Shown here in pieces: positions 1-11,170 of a stretch of 64,000 nt of DNA. The notes beneath the pieces are model-generated. The model ran no database searches and was not told where the DNA came from. It worked only from the letters and a program-made list of their open reading frames with translations. This stretch comes from Apoda limacodes (lineage: Eukaryota; Arthropoda; Insecta; Lepidoptera; Limacodidae): assembly GCA_946406115.1 (NCBI GenBank), contig OX291562.1:1146001-1210000 (forward strand). The letters run 5' to 3'. Position 1 is the first letter of the stretch. Every line of letters starts with the position of its first letter. The position numbers and the translations under genes were made by a program.

Positions 1-770
1 GGAAAGTAAGTGGGCGTCATGGGAGCGATGATGTCAAAGTTTAGTCTGTCAACTAAATCGTCGAGGAGTCTGCCTCTTTGTGAAGTTACAGAAGAGTTCC
101 AGCGGCGATGCTTGCAATTTAGGTCGCCGGCAAGAATGACGGCGTCGCCTAAACTTAAGAGCGACTGAAGGTCGCTCTCGAGCAAGTCTTTTAGGGGAGA
201 GAGATAAACCGATGCAATGATGATCGGCTGATGGCCGGTCATCGCTAAGCGGCAGACGGATGCTTCTAAGTTCGTAAGTGGTGGAGGATCGATAGGGGAG
301 CAATACAGGGAGCGCCTGTAATAGATGAGAGTGCCTCCGAGATTGGAGGCAGTTCTATCATTACAGACGGTGCGATATTTCGCGATCGAAGGGGTGCGGA
401 CAGCGGGCTTTAGGAACGTTTCCTGGATTAGGAAGACGTCCGGTTTTTGGGACGAGAGGAATTGCGATAATTCCTCTCTTTGGTTACGAAGACCGTTGGC
501 ATTAAAATAGCCTAAGGAGACGGACCGGGGTTTCCATTTTGGTTTTAAGGTTTTTGGGCCACCCTGCGGAGGGCGGCGAAGAAGTCGCGATGCTTAGCCA
601 TGAAGCTGAGCATCTGATTGAGATCGGTGATTTGTACGTATTCGGCGTACACGATCTCGAAGTAGGCTGGGTCGCAGGCCCAAGAAATTTCGGCGAGAAT
701 GCCGAAATGCTGCTGCTCGGCCGTCTGAGCGGCGTTGCGGGGCAGCGCGAGAGAGGGGTGCGGGGGGCAA
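1..770 (-). mobile_element. 5'-truncated copy of jockey-like LINE family A (ORF1 end plus ORF2 start)
   Basis: This stretch matches 27,176-27,955 of the longer family A element almost base for base and enters from the left edge. Read on the minus strand it holds the last part of ORF1 (down to a TAA at 545-547) and the first part of the ORF2 endonuclease. Similarity to the long copy stops near 765-770, so the copy is 5'-truncated inside ORF1. Relative to the long copy about 20 nt are missing just after the ORF2 ATG (535-537), which shifts the frame and stops translation after 11 codons, so ORF2 is dead here. The ORF1 tail remains in frame for about 63 residues ending in QKP, showing the C-terminus that the longer copy has lost by frameshift. 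Confidence 0.85.
545..745 (-). pseudogene. C-terminal end of family A ORF1 (gag-like), fragment
   Basis: The minus-strand reading frame ending at TAA 545-547 encodes a conserved C-terminal segment that contains ISWACDPAYFEIVYAEYV and then FMAKHRDFFAALRRVAQKP. The same peptide is present, but in a different frame, in the element at 24.6-30.3 kb. The open frame continues upstream to about 937, but that part does not match the family and is probably flanking DNA read through by chance. Only seven bases separate this stop from the ORF2 ATG, the tight ORF1/ORF2 spacing expected for translation by reinitiation. Confidence 0.65.
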
Positions 771-1011
771 GGCGCGATTGCGCGAGAGGTGCGGGAGCAC
801 TTCTCATAGGCGCTGCGTTCCAGCGAGCCTACACCAAGGTCTAAATCACAGCAAGTGAGTAACGCAACACGCTTATCTTTACCAAACTCTTTAGCTTGCG
901 AATGACTGTTTGGTGACAGATTCGATGACCACATCAATATTAGAGATCTAATGAGAGCAGGAATGAGATCTAGCTGTGGTAAGCTAATTATTTTAAGACC
1001 TTTCTTTTTTT
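771..1011. other. no recognised feature
   Basis: This stretch lies between two LINE fragments and has no match that I can see to the family A element or to other parts of the window. Confidence 0.4.
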
Positions 1012-1209
1012 TTACAGTCCCAGTTTATTACAGTCTGTCGCAGTGGCTTCGTAGGCCTGGGGCCCAAGGGACATAATAACCAAGAGATTGTTAGAGCAAA
1101 GTTCCTCAAGTACTTCTATGGAGCGGAAACTTAAGCTTATGTTCTGTAGAAACGCTATGTTGAGTACGACCAGCCTATGGTTGTTGGTGTGGCTTTTCTT
1201 ACTCACCAA
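1012..1209 (-). pseudogene. old fragment of a family A-related LINE endonuclease domain
   Basis: The minus strand encodes NIAFLQNISLSFRSIEVLEEL, which lines up with the DVLDIALLKNVRLSFRSIEVLDEL segment in the endonuclease of the element at 24.6-30.3 kb (about 27,000-27,160). Nucleotide identity is clearly lower than in the 1-770 copy. In element order this piece should lie on the other side of the 1-770 fragment, so it is a separate, older insertion. The SDH-type catalytic motif that should follow is not preserved. Confidence 0.65.
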
Positions 1210-1254
1210 GCGGACTCCGCCCTGCTACACATCATGTCGCATAATGCATTTACC

Positions 1255-1286
1255 CCTTCTCTCTCTCTCTCTCCCTCTCTTTGCCA
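1255..1286. repeat. (CT)n microsatellite
   Basis: A pyrimidine CT dinucleotide run with one interruption. Confidence 0.85.
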
Positions 1287-1800
1287 TCATCTCTGTCGGT
1301 CGTTTTATCTCTAGGTAGTGTCATGGAATAAATTTTTGAAGATATATATGAACATTTTAGGAGTAAATTTAAAGAAAACTGTATATCGATAGCAAAAATA
1401 TAAAAAAAAAAACTTTTCAATGTCGGATTACAGCTAAAGTATTAGAGATACATAAATAATATATCTCAGCTTTTTTATACGAAATTTTATGAGTTACAGT
1501 TTTTGCATACACGATTTTATCCTATTAATAATTATTGCCGAGATATGAAAAAAACTGAAAAAGGGTACCTTTTTTCCAAGATGGCGGCTCGAGCGCAACA
1601 GGTATTGATAGGGACTTTTAGTATGCAAAACAGAAGGTCTTAATGAACATGTACACCAAAATTCAAAACTCTACCAATTAATGTTTTTTCATTTTCTAAT
1701 TTGATTGGACTAACGCGTGAGTGCGCGGCGCGCCGCGCGATTTACCTCCCGGCCGGCATCTCGATTACGTCATCATTACTAAAATTATAATTGTTATCGC
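1287..1800. other. AT-rich spacer with a 16-bp GC palindrome
   Basis: No gene was recognised. The stretch contains a perfect palindrome GCGCGGCGCGCCGCGC at 1723-1738, which stands out against the AT-rich surroundings. Confidence 0.4.
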
Positions 1801-1802
1801 TA

Positions 1803-2075
1803 AGCTAAGGATTTTAGACCACCGTAGAACTGACGAGTCCCGACTGCCGTACATTCAAGACTTGGCACCGCAGCACGCGCGACCACTGGATGGCAAAACC
1901 TACCCACGGGACCTAGTCCTTATGCTGAGCGATGCTGGTAGCAGGGCTATTTGCGGTAGGGCTCCTAGGTGAAGACCCAGGGAAGCCGATGGTCAGGAAC
2001 CGACCCCAAGAACCTGCCCGTAGAGGCGGGCAGCGGTTAGCAACCATTTGCAGGAGCTAAGCCTCGAAAAAAATC
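1803..2075 (+). mobile_element. 3' end of a jockey-like LINE (family C), related to family B at 54 kb
   Basis: The frame around 1803-1970 ends with APQHARPLDGKTYPRDLV and a stop. It lines up with the last residues of family B ORF2, APLHARPPEGRPLPRELI. After the stop comes a GC-richer 3' UTR with a perfect 7-bp hairpin (CTGCCCG at 2014-2020, loop TAGAGG, CGGGCAG at 2027-2033). The end, near ATCCCCACACGC at about 2073-2084, resembles the family B terminus GACCCCCACGC. It is followed by a (TG)n run, not by a poly(A) tail. All that remains of ORF2 is roughly the last 55 codons. Confidence 0.6.
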
Positions 2076-2088
2076 CCCACACGCATAT

Positions 2089-2107
2089 TGTGTGTGTGTG
2101 TGTGTGA
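2089..2107. repeat. (TG)n microsatellite
   Basis: A short TG dinucleotide run next to the 3' end of the family C fragment. Confidence 0.8.
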
Positions 2108-2162
2108 GAAGACACAAGCGCGTGTGCTTAACTTACATCCAAACTTACTTAACTTACATGCA

Positions 2163-3078
2163 AACATCCCTCGTTCCGTTGTGGAGGAAAACCGCGGAGA
2201 ACTTGTGTCTCAAATCGAGACCATACTGTCCCAGGTCTCTGACTGGGGACGGGTAAACTTGGTCCGATTCAACCCTACAAAGACACAAGTGTGCGCGTTC
2301 ACCGCTAAGAAAACTCCATTCACTGTAGTCCCACAATTCCAGAACACTCCCCTCTCCATCTCCAAGAGCATTGGGATCCTTGGTGTCGACATCTCCAGCG
2401 ATGTTCAGTTCCGAGATCATTTATCAGATAAGGTGAAGCTGGCGTCCAAAAAACTTGGTGTACTCAACAGAGCGAAGCAGTACTTCACGTCGGGGCAAAG
2501 GTTGTTACTTTACAAGTCGCAAGTTCGGCCCCATATGGAGTACTGCTGCCATCTCTGGGCAGGTGCACCCGGATACCAGCTTGGCCCTTTTGACTCGGTT
2601 CAACGACGGGCTGTGAGAATTGTCGACGATTCCAAACTCACTTGCGGTATCGAGCCCTTAAGTCTAAGGAGAGACTTTGCCTCACTGTGTGTGTTCTACC
2701 GCTTGTACAATGGGTTGTGTTCTGAGGAATTGTTCGAAATGATGCCCACGGCTACTTTCTACCATCGCACCGCTCGCCATCGGCAGGGAATCCATTCTCA
2801 CACTTTAGAACCTAAATGGTCGCGTACAGTGCGGTTTCAGAGAAACTTCCTCCCGCGAACGCTTAAGTTGTGGAATGAGCTCCCTGCCAAGGTATTCTGC
2901 AAGGACTACAGTATGGAGTTCTTCAAGAAAGAAGTTATTAGATTTCTGAAGGGTCGGCAACGCGCAAGTGATACCCCTGGTGTTGCAAGCGTCCATAGGC
3001 TACGGTGACCGCTTACCATCAGGCGGGCCGTAAGCTTGTTTGCCACCTTAGTGGTATAAAAAAAAAAAAAAAAAAAAT
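2163..3078 (+). pseudogene. 5'-truncated family Z LINE (reverse transcriptase C-terminal part), poly(A)-tailed
   Basis: An open frame of about 280 codons ends at 3008 and encodes the thumb and C-terminal part of a LINE reverse transcriptase. It includes VRFNPTKTQVCAF, GILGVDISSDVQFRDHL, VRPHMEYCCHLWAGAP and LWNELPAKVF. The catalytic YADD region is missing, so the copy is 5'-truncated. The 3' UTR contains GTAAGCTTGTTTGCCACC and ends in about 18 A. Six other family Z copies or scraps lie in the window (11.2, 21.5, 32.3, 34.1, 41.5 and 47.4 kb). The clade is probably CR1/jockey superfamily; I cannot assign it further. The open frame continues upstream into a TG repeat and is not a genuine start. 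Confidence 0.85.
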
Positions 3079-3590
3079 GTATGATGCGTGATTGAGTAAC
3101 AGATATATCTAATCATAAATTCAATATTCTGTACATTATTTTTCATAATTTTACTATAAGATAATTCAAATGTACCTATTCTAATAAATTAAGTTTGGCG
3201 CGCTGACGCCTCTGTCCTGAGTTGGGCGTTAATGTTTACAACACAGTTTCTTAAACTACTGTTAGCATTATCTTGCTACATTTTTTTGTTACAAATTAAT
3301 GTTCCTAAAGTAGTTATAAATAAAGATTTTGTACTTGTGTTGGTAATAAAAATAATCTTTTGATTACAATTGTAACGAAGATAATTTTAGTTATTTCTTC
3401 TTGTATATCTTAGTTTTGCTCTTAAAGTAATATACTCGTAGTTATTGAGTATATATAAACCTACGCCCTTAAATAAATAAACAAATCTTCGGAGGCAATT
3501 GTTACTTAATGTCTAGAATTGTATTAAAGAAATAGAATAAAATACATTTACTGTATTACATAGGTAGACTGTGGTATCTAATTTATTTCA
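3079..3590. other. AT-rich spacer, no feature recognised
   Basis: No coding or repeat structure was recognised between the family Z poly(A) tail and the dispersed repeat. Confidence 0.4.
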
Positions 3591-3591
3591 A

Positions 3592-3790
3592 TTTCTCAAA
3601 AATGATACGCGATAATATCTTGCACTAGCTGCTTTTAGATAAATCGTGCAGTACAGTATCAGAGAGCAGCCTGCAATGTTTAAGCCGGCCGCTCGAGCGC
3701 TCGATCGGTCGAATATGTAATTTGAAAAGGGATTAAATATATTGACCACCAAAAAAAACTTCGTCACCTTAAGCTCTCTTACCAAAAAAA
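3592..3790 (+). repeat. dispersed repeat, copy 1 (second copy at 41,190-41,380)
   Basis: The stretch shares ordered blocks with 41,190-41,380 in the same orientation: TTTCTCAAA, a GATAATATCTTGCAC-like block, ATAAATCGT, GCAGTACAGTATCAGA, CTGCAATGTTT and ATTTGAAAA. No terminal repeats or coding potential were seen, so it may be a small non-autonomous element. Confidence 0.6.
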
Positions 3791-5097
3791 TATACTAAAC
3801 AATTAAAAACGAAACATGGACCAAAAAAAGAAAGTCTAAAATTACAATGGTTCTAGCTGTTTTAGTCATGATTGCACTTTAAATTGTATTTAAAGACCAA
3901 ATGTAGTAAATTATCACCAAATGTTAGTGAGCAAATTAATGCGCTATTATTACCTAAATAAACCGCTATGAATACCATAAAATGTAGACATGTTACCAAA
4001 TAAAGTATATAATGACGCCAAATTAAGTTAAATCTCGCATCTTAGAAGCTCTTGCCGCTTGACTTCCGGACACCTCAGCCGCCCGAACCGGGGCCTTATT
4101 GGGAACAATCTCGAGCTGTCCAAACTCTGAAATTCGTTACAAAAATGTACGGAAGTCTGACTTACCTCTCGAAACTCGTGAATGTACTGTCATACATTTT
4201 TATCTCTAATTCCAAAGTCTGATAGCTCTAGACTGTGCCCAATAAGGTCCCAGATATCCTGAAGTTTATTTATCCTCCTCGTTGGTATCTTTTTTACAAT
4301 GGCGAACGAAAACTTAGCGGGACCGAGTTCATGTGTTCCATTGTTGAGTGCTTCATCGAAAGCGGAGGCAGACGTGATAAAATTTCAGAGCATACGAAAA
4401 CACGTCAAAGGGAAAATGAAAATTGGGTTTTCGGAAGATAATTTATGATTATGCAAAGCGCACAGGAAGTTATTAAACTAAGAAGATCTGGTCAGTACAA
4501 AAAGTTATTACAAATTTTCATAATTTTAATAAAGGATTTTGGAAGAAAAGGAAATTGTATGAATTTAATTTTTGGACCTTATGAGCAATTGGTTGAATAA
4601 ACGCTCAAGAATTTTTTTTTTGTAAGGTCTTAATTTACTATGTTTGGGTTAACAATGATTTATCTAGAGTAATTTACTTTTATAGGATAGCCAGATGTTA
4701 AATATTTGGATTTTTGTCGTTTCATTTTACTATATCTGGTGATAAGTTAAACATTAGCCATTTGAAAATAGGACGAGAAGCAATTGCTTTTTTTAAATAA
4801 ACATGTTCGTTGATTTAATTAACACACATGTTTGAGAAAAGCACTATACAAGTCTTGTCATAACCGAGCATAACCGAACTCTGTGATGCGTGTTTCGTCT
4901 TTCGATTGCCGGTTATGCTGCATTTGCGGGCCGCGGCAGTAGTTTAGGTACCATTTTTACCATAGCAAATCTACTTATAATACTCGCGCTTAGAATTATG
5001 ACAGAATTGAATTGATGATGAATCTACTCGGAGATTTATCCTACAAAAAATAAAAATCGTTTTAAAAGTAGCTTATTTATTTTTCTAGAAGCACACT
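3791..5097. other. AT-rich spacer with an inverted GGACCTTATT-type pair
   Basis: There is no convincing gene. Near 4092-4107 and 4234-4250 the motifs GGGGCCTTATTGGGAAC and TGCCCAATAAGGTCCC form an inverted pair about 130 bp apart, and a further GGACCTTATG lies near 4574. The same motif recurs at 22.4-23.5 kb. Confidence 0.4.
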
Positions 5098-6306
5098 CTA
5101 TGTACGTAAAGTTAGTAGAAAACTCTGTAACTTAAGAAATATAAAAGCGGAAAATTTAATTTCTTCACGGATAAATAACGGTAAATTAGCGGCAAATTCC
5201 TGCGTTTTTGGTTTTCTCTAAATCCCATTTAATTTTTTAATGTTCTGCTAACTATAAGTACCCTGTAACTCAAGAAATATTGAAGCGGTAAATTTTATTT
5301 TTTTACGCATAAATCACAGCAAATTAGCGGCAAAGTCCTTTGTATTTGGTTTTCTCTAAATCCCATTTTGTGCGTTAGTGTTCTGCTAAATTTACGTTAA
5401 GTAAGCAGAAAACTCTTTGACTTAAGAAATATAAAAGCGGGAAATTTTATTTCTTCACGGATAAATTACGGCAAATTCGCGGCAAATTCCTGTGAATTTG
5501 GTTTTCTCTAAATCCCATTTTTTGTCGTTAGTGTTCTAACTTTGGAGCAGAAAACTCTGTTACTCAAGAAATATAAGAGTGAATTTTATTTTTTCACGAA
5601 TAAGTCACGGAAAATTCCTATATATTTGGTTTTCTTTAAATCCCATCTTTTTGTTAGTTTTCTTAAGTTACAGAGTTTTCTACTAACTTTACGTAAAGTT
5701 AGCAGAACACATACAAAAAAATGTGATTTAGAGAAAACCAAATACAACCAAATTAGCCGCTAATTTGCCTCTGAACTTAAGAAATATAAAAGCGGCAAAT
5801 TTTATTTTTCACAGGTAAATCACGGCATATTAGCGGCAATTCAGTGGCAAATTTCTACGTATTCGGTTACTCGTATCTCTAAATCCCAATTATTGCGTTA
5901 GTGCTCTGCAAACTTTACGTAACCTGTTACTCAAGAAATATAATAGCGGCAAATTTTATTTTTTCACCTATAAATCACGGCAAATTCCTATGTATATGGT
6001 TTTCTCTAAATCCCTTTTTTTGCAAGCAGAAAACTCTGTTACTCAAGAAATATAAAACCGACAAATTTTATTTTTCACGGATAAATCACAGCAAATTACT
6101 ATGTATTTGGTTTTCTCGACATCCTATTTTTTTGTTAGTGTTCTGCTAACTTTACGTAAAGATAGCAGAAAACTCTGTAACTCAAGAAATATAAAATCGG
6201 CAAATTTTATTTTTTCACGGATAAAACACGGCAAATTAGCGGCAAATTACGTAACTAATTTCATTTCGATTTGCGGTTGTTGTTCTGCTAACTTTACGTA
6301 CATGCA
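5098..6306 (+). repeat. degenerate tandem array, about 8 units of about 145 bp
   Basis: The block AACTCTGTAACTCAAGAAAT recurs near 5122, 5258, 5410, 5549, 5772, 5919, 6031 and 6172. Each time it is followed by AAAAGCGGCAAATTTTATT, a CACGGATAAATCACGG-like block and GGTTTTCTCTAAATCCCA. Unit spacing varies from about 110 to 220 bp. Unit borders carry the inverted pair GTTAGCAGAA and TTCTGCTAAC, often fused as TTTACGTAAAG. One partial unit near 5660-5760 is inverted relative to the rest. Short open frames in the array are products of the repeat, not genes. Confidence 0.85.
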
Positions 6307-6544
6307 CATTCTTAGAATTAGCTTCGTACAATGAGGTAATTAAAAAATTAATTGGCATCGCTAGTTAGCAGGAGTAACGCTTTTAAGCCAATATAGGTGT
6401 AGCTACTTATATGATAGTACCTACTAAATGTTTACGTCTTTGCAAATAATCGAATAATGCAAGAAACGGACGAAGATATCAGTCACGTTCACGTATGCGC
6501 TTACCCTTGGCTCACTCCCATACTAAATGTTTTACGTCTTCGCA

Positions 6545-6678
6545 CAAATATATAGCCTTCATCGATAAATAGGCTATCTAACACTGCCAGAATTTTTCAA
6601 ATCGGACCAGTAGTTCCTGAGATTAGCGCGTTCAAGTAAACAAACAAAATCTTTAGCTTTATAATATTAGTATAGATT
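6545..6678 (+). mobile_element. lepidopteran short interspersed element, 3' part
   Basis: The stretch contains AGAATTTTTCAAATCGGACC followed by AGTAGTTCCTGAG and ends in TTTATAATATTAGTATAGAT. The same end occurs at 45,205-45,608 and, more diverged, at 44.2 and 47.0 kb. This tail is widespread in lepidopteran genomes. The 5' part is not recognisable here. Confidence 0.65.
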
Positions 6679-7064
6679 TAACTCTCGTGCGAGAGTCGAG
6701 GCACATGTCGAGGCGAGCCTGGCGCCTTCGTATTAAATTTTTCGTGAAATCAAAATAAATCGGTCAGGCTCAGGTGTGACGAGAGCTTCGCCGTCGCCCA
6801 AGACGTACGTGACTTTCTACAGTTTCAAATTACCTACTTCCTCAGACCCATACAAAATGAAAGATGGCTTTAAGTATAAGTGATGCCAAAACCGAGATCC
6901 ATCTGAATGTATAGCGTTGCCTCGTTCGCACTTTGAAGGTCATCATCGGTTTGTCATCGGTATAGTATAATGGTATACCCCTTGTGACGGTACCATATTG
7001 ATGCCTTAACATTTTTGTAATACAATGTTTTAATTCAAGTTTTAGCGCGAAGATTTTCATTCAA

Positions 7065-7560
7065 AATTCAAATTCAAATTCAATATAATTTATTCAGTTT
7101 AGGCTACAATAATTGAGCACTTATGAATGTCACTACGCCATCGGTTCGTAAGTCTACAGGGCGGGAGACCTTGTACTGAGAAGAACCGGCAAGAAACTCA
7201 GCAAGGGCATTTCTTTTCTCCCTTTCTCTTACAGCGTCCAATTAAAATATTGGAAAATGCCCTCCCTATCATAAAAGGACACTTTCCATTACAAACATAA
7301 AAAAAACATGAAATATAAAGCACAAGCACAACATAAAAAAGTATCTAATATAAACAAAAGACAGTTTATGTATTCATCACTAAGAAATAATCAATGTCTT
7401 ACAGTATTAATAAACAAAACAAAAAAGTAAGACTAAATACCAAGAATACAAAGAAGTTTGCAAGAGCAGACCAGCCTCCACAGGCGGCACCCGTTCACGA
7501 GTATGACACATGAATCAGCCATCGCTTCGCTCAACCATGTTTTAGGGAACGTAACGACCC
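7065..7560 (-). mobile_element. lepidopteran LINE/SINE 3' part with TTCAAA-type tail
   Basis: Read on the minus strand, the stretch contains TTGCTGAGTTTCTTGCCGGT and GAACCGATGG and ends in a repeated TTGAATTTGAATTT tail at about 7065-7085. This arrangement is common in lepidopteran interspersed repeats. The GC-richer part to about 7560 may be its upstream portion. No open frame survives. Confidence 0.55.
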
Positions 7561-10348
7561 GACACACACGCTACCACCGCAGAGACACTTTGAGAGAGCA
7601 TGACACACTCAAGCAACTCCAATAAAACTTCGATTGTACTAGTTACAATGTGTGTAGTAAAGGAACAAAATATAAGAGGAGAAGATTGGAAGGTTCGTAA
7701 TGCTTTAGTACCGAGAAGCAAATAAACTCACTAGTTAATCTTTTATACATCATATAAAAATACAATATAGCCTTACACTAGGTAATAACATAATAAACAA
7801 TGTTTTAATTAAAAAAAATATTTCAAATGCCTCAATACAAATCAATTAAGTTCTAATTTTTCCAAGCATTTTTATCATTTATGTATTCATCAACTTTGTA
7901 TTAGTAAACAATTCTCAATGAACGTACTACCTATAGCAAAATGCATCTTTAAAGTAGAATGGCGCGTTCAAATATACAAGTTCAGTATTTTTTACATTAG
8001 ATGACAATTGATGATTTATTTTATGAAAGGTTTCAAGTTAATAATAATCTAAGTACAAATGACTAAAATGTAAAACATTAAGTTATGAACTTACGAATCA
8101 TAGACATCAACACAGAATTAATTGTTAAATGTAGGTAGTAATCTAACTTCCGTTTTATGAATTCGGACTCTAGACAAAATAAAGTTGCGTAAAATTTTGA
8201 ACCTGTGGCGCGAGAATGAATGGTTTAAAGCTAACTATGATTGGGTGTTTGTTTGGAACTAAAGTTGATTAAAACAAGCGTTGATTGGTGGTTTTTTTAA
8301 TTTACTGTGGTTGGTGGTAGTTTTAAGACGAGTGCTGATTGGGAGTTTTATAATGTTGAATATAACCGCGAAAGTTTAAGTTACTTAAAACTTTTATAAT
8401 ATTGAAAACGCCCGCGAGACTTACCTGAGTCAGTCGTTTAACAACCATTAGGGTAGCCTCGTACAGTAAAAATTCTAATAATTATAAAAGGTAGTTGTCT
8501 TGGTTTTTACGTATTTCGTATAATGGTATGACGTGTTAGTTTATTTGAAATAACCCGGGGTTTGTTGGAACTTTATGAACATTTAGAACATAATATTAAT
8601 ATTCTATTGGGATTCTATTAATTTAGGATAATTAGGCCGTTTTATCTAGACCGTTAATATTACTCTATGATATCTGATGACTCTATAATAGTACCCCAAC
8701 CGACATAACTAGTGTTATACTCAAAAGATATTCTTTTTTCTTAAAGTTAATTAAGGCCGGAAATCCGTCCGGAATAAGAAACAGGATGGGGGTGTTTAAA
8801 ATGTGGGGTGAGAACGTTGTTAGAAAGGGGTTAGTGGTGATAAAAGTGCGTGGTCCAATACAAAAAAAAAAAAAAAAAACAAACAGAACATTCAATTGCC
8901 GGCGGTTAAATTGTCGAAACGCTGCCCCAGGAGAAAACCATAGTCTACGCTTGTGAGTTAATAGAAGTTACCTAGGAACCACGTGGGGTTAAACTACAGC
9001 TAGATTGTGCTATCATTACTGGTTAGTAAATACTTTTATATTAGAAATTATTATATTGTATGTGAGTTGTGAAATTCTTTAGGTTGTGTTTTAAAAATAT
9101 CTAAATTAATGTTAAAGCATCGTAATGACGATTTGCCTTTTTTGTCAATTTCAGCTAGGTAAATAAGTCTTCTATAAAAGTTGAAGTGGGAACTAAGATT
9201 TATTAGATTATACCAGCCATAATAATTATATAGCCCACTAAAGAATTATTTAATTAGGCCAAGAGATACAGTAACTACTATGTGTAATCCATGTCCATCC
9301 TTGGCGGCGTTAGTAGGGTTTTACTATTTTGGCTGGTTAGTTAGTGTAGGTGAGCGCTGATGTGCATCGTAAGGGGGCGCCCCTTAAACCTACTTTCAGG
9401 TCGCAAGTCCGCAACGCTTAGCTAACTGGTTTCCACACTACAAAACGAATGGATTTAGCATAGCAAATGTGGAAGTAGCATCAATTAGGGTTCCTTTGCG
9501 TAGGGATGACGAAAAGTCATATAACTCATTAGTACTTGTGTCCCTTTAGTTCTAATATTAGCGTATTTGCTTTGTTTAGGTGGTTTTGTACTGACTTTAG
9601 AAATGGTGAAAAATTCAAAGTGGACATTATTTATGATCGTATATTTAGCTATATTTATTTCTAGATTATGTTCCTTTACGCTTATTTGTATGCTATTGTT
9701 TGCTATATTACTCTGACGTACCTCTAAAACAACAGGGTTACTACTTATTTAACACAATGGATTTCGGGTTCTACGCTTGACGATCACGCTTGGCCAATAA
9801 TATAATTATCTACATCAATATTTTATATCAAATTCCTTCTCACGCCTTAATGATATCAGGAGGCTGCAAAGTTTTCTAGGACATTTCATTATTTTATAAT
9901 AAGTAATATTTTCGAATTAAACTCAGGGGGCGTTACACCCTCCTACTTCAACATTTCTGTGTTATTATCTCAATGAACCGGTCAAATGCGAGTCTGGCTC
10001 ACGCGCAGAGGGTTCTGTCATCATCAGATCAAGTTTCTCAGATTTATGCATTAATTATGTTATTAAACTTTTTCCTATATTTGTGATGTAACACCTTTAT
10101 TCTTGCCTACCAGGTCAACGGGAAGTACCCTATAGGTTTAAATTTATTTATGTTACAATATGCGACCGTATTTTTTTATTGCGTTGACTTAGAAGCTTAA
10201 TTTTTTTACAGCTTCAAGAGACCGTAGTCGTTAGTATCTGATATTAATTTAATTTTGATATCTTCACGCGTTCTTGAGAAAAAGGGTCTTACCAGACAGA
10301 CTTGTCTCCTTTTAAGATACGAAACCCTAAAAACGTCGGGGCAGTCTC
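7561..10348. other. long AT-rich region; a possible first exon and GATTGG cluster near 8.2-8.5 kb
   Basis: No complete gene was recognised. GATTGG-type motifs (reverse CCAAT) recur near 8240, 8283, 8310 and 8337 ahead of TTTTATAAT. A candidate minus-strand start exon lies at 8425-8448. A run of 18 A occurs near 8862-8879. The open frames are short and AT-driven. Confidence 0.4.
8425..8448 (-). CDS. candidate first coding exon (8 codons) with consensus splice donor
   Basis: On the minus strand an ATG at 8446-8448 starts MVVKRLTQ. It is followed at once by CAG|GTAAGT (donor at 8419-8424), a perfect 5' splice consensus in phase 0. The product is unknown and no second exon was identified. It could equally be a chance ATG before a chance donor. 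Confidence 0.2.
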
Positions 10349-10356
10349 TTCTACGC

Positions 10357-10615
10357 TAGGCTTGCCATCCCCAAATTCAAAAAACTAGGATTTGAAGTTG
10401 GAGAAACCAGGACAGTTAACTTTAAAAACAGGAAGAAACAAAAGAGTAGCAATAGTTAAATTAATATGTAGTGAAATAAAATAGGTGAAACGAAACTTAG
10501 GTAATTAAAATTATCATATTTTTAAATATAAGTTAAGTAATTTTTAAATTTAAAAACCCAGGACACTACAAAAACTAGGACATGTCCTGGGAAAACAGGA
10601 CGGTTGGCAACTCTA
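10357..10615 (+). mobile_element. hAT-like MITE, 259 bp, with 8-bp target duplication
   Basis: The left end TAGGCTTGCCATCC and the reverse complement of the right end, TAGAGTTGCCAACCGTCC, are imperfect terminal inverted repeats of hAT style. They are flanked by TTCTACGC (10,349-10,356) and GTCTACGC (10,616-10,623), matching at 7 of 8 positions, and 8 bp is the hAT target-duplication length. There is no coding capacity. The inner part repeats the motif AGGACA(T/C) and contains the palindrome GGACATGTCC. Confidence 0.6.
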
Positions 10616-10623
10616 GTCTACGC

Positions 10624-11170
10624 GTGTTGTTACCCAGAGGACTGGCTACTGGGACTTTTTCATAAAAAAGCGAAGCGTTTGCGTATGTAGTAATGGATCC
10701 GAGGATAAGGTAGCGCTTCGATAAATAAAACTACATTTCGTGAAAAAAACTAACATCATCCTTTACATCTTTGTGATCATAATTTTTCCTAATCTTTGAA
10801 AAGGTTACTTTCTGTGAGTGAGAACTGAATAAAAATGGCGAGGTCATTAGGTGTAAGTCGCGGAGGCCGGCGCTGCTTCGCCGTGATTAATAGATTTCGG
10901 TCAGTGGGCTGTAAGACGAAGTCCCTCGCCTCAAACTTGAGTGTTTCGCATTTATCAACAACTTGTAGAAACATTTCTTCGGTTTCCTTTCAATGACTGT
11001 CATCTGTCAAGTCTTTTTAGTTTTTTTTTTATTTATTTTTTAGCCTAGTTGCAATACATTACATAAGACATAACATTTGAGTTATATTCACGCAATGATA
11101 AAAGTTCTGCAAACTGTCATACTAAATGCGATTATTATTTATATCCCCGAAACCAAGTCTAATTTTCATT
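10624..11170. other. spacer, no feature recognised
   Basis: The frame on the minus strand at 10,789-10,974 resembles nothing I know. Otherwise the stretch is AT-rich. Confidence 0.35.

Noticed and set aside
2088..2162. N-terminal extension MCVCVCEKTQ of the family Z frame
   Set aside because: Starts with TTG inside a TG repeat, not a genuine initiation site, and the part before NIPRS is not in the other family Z copies.
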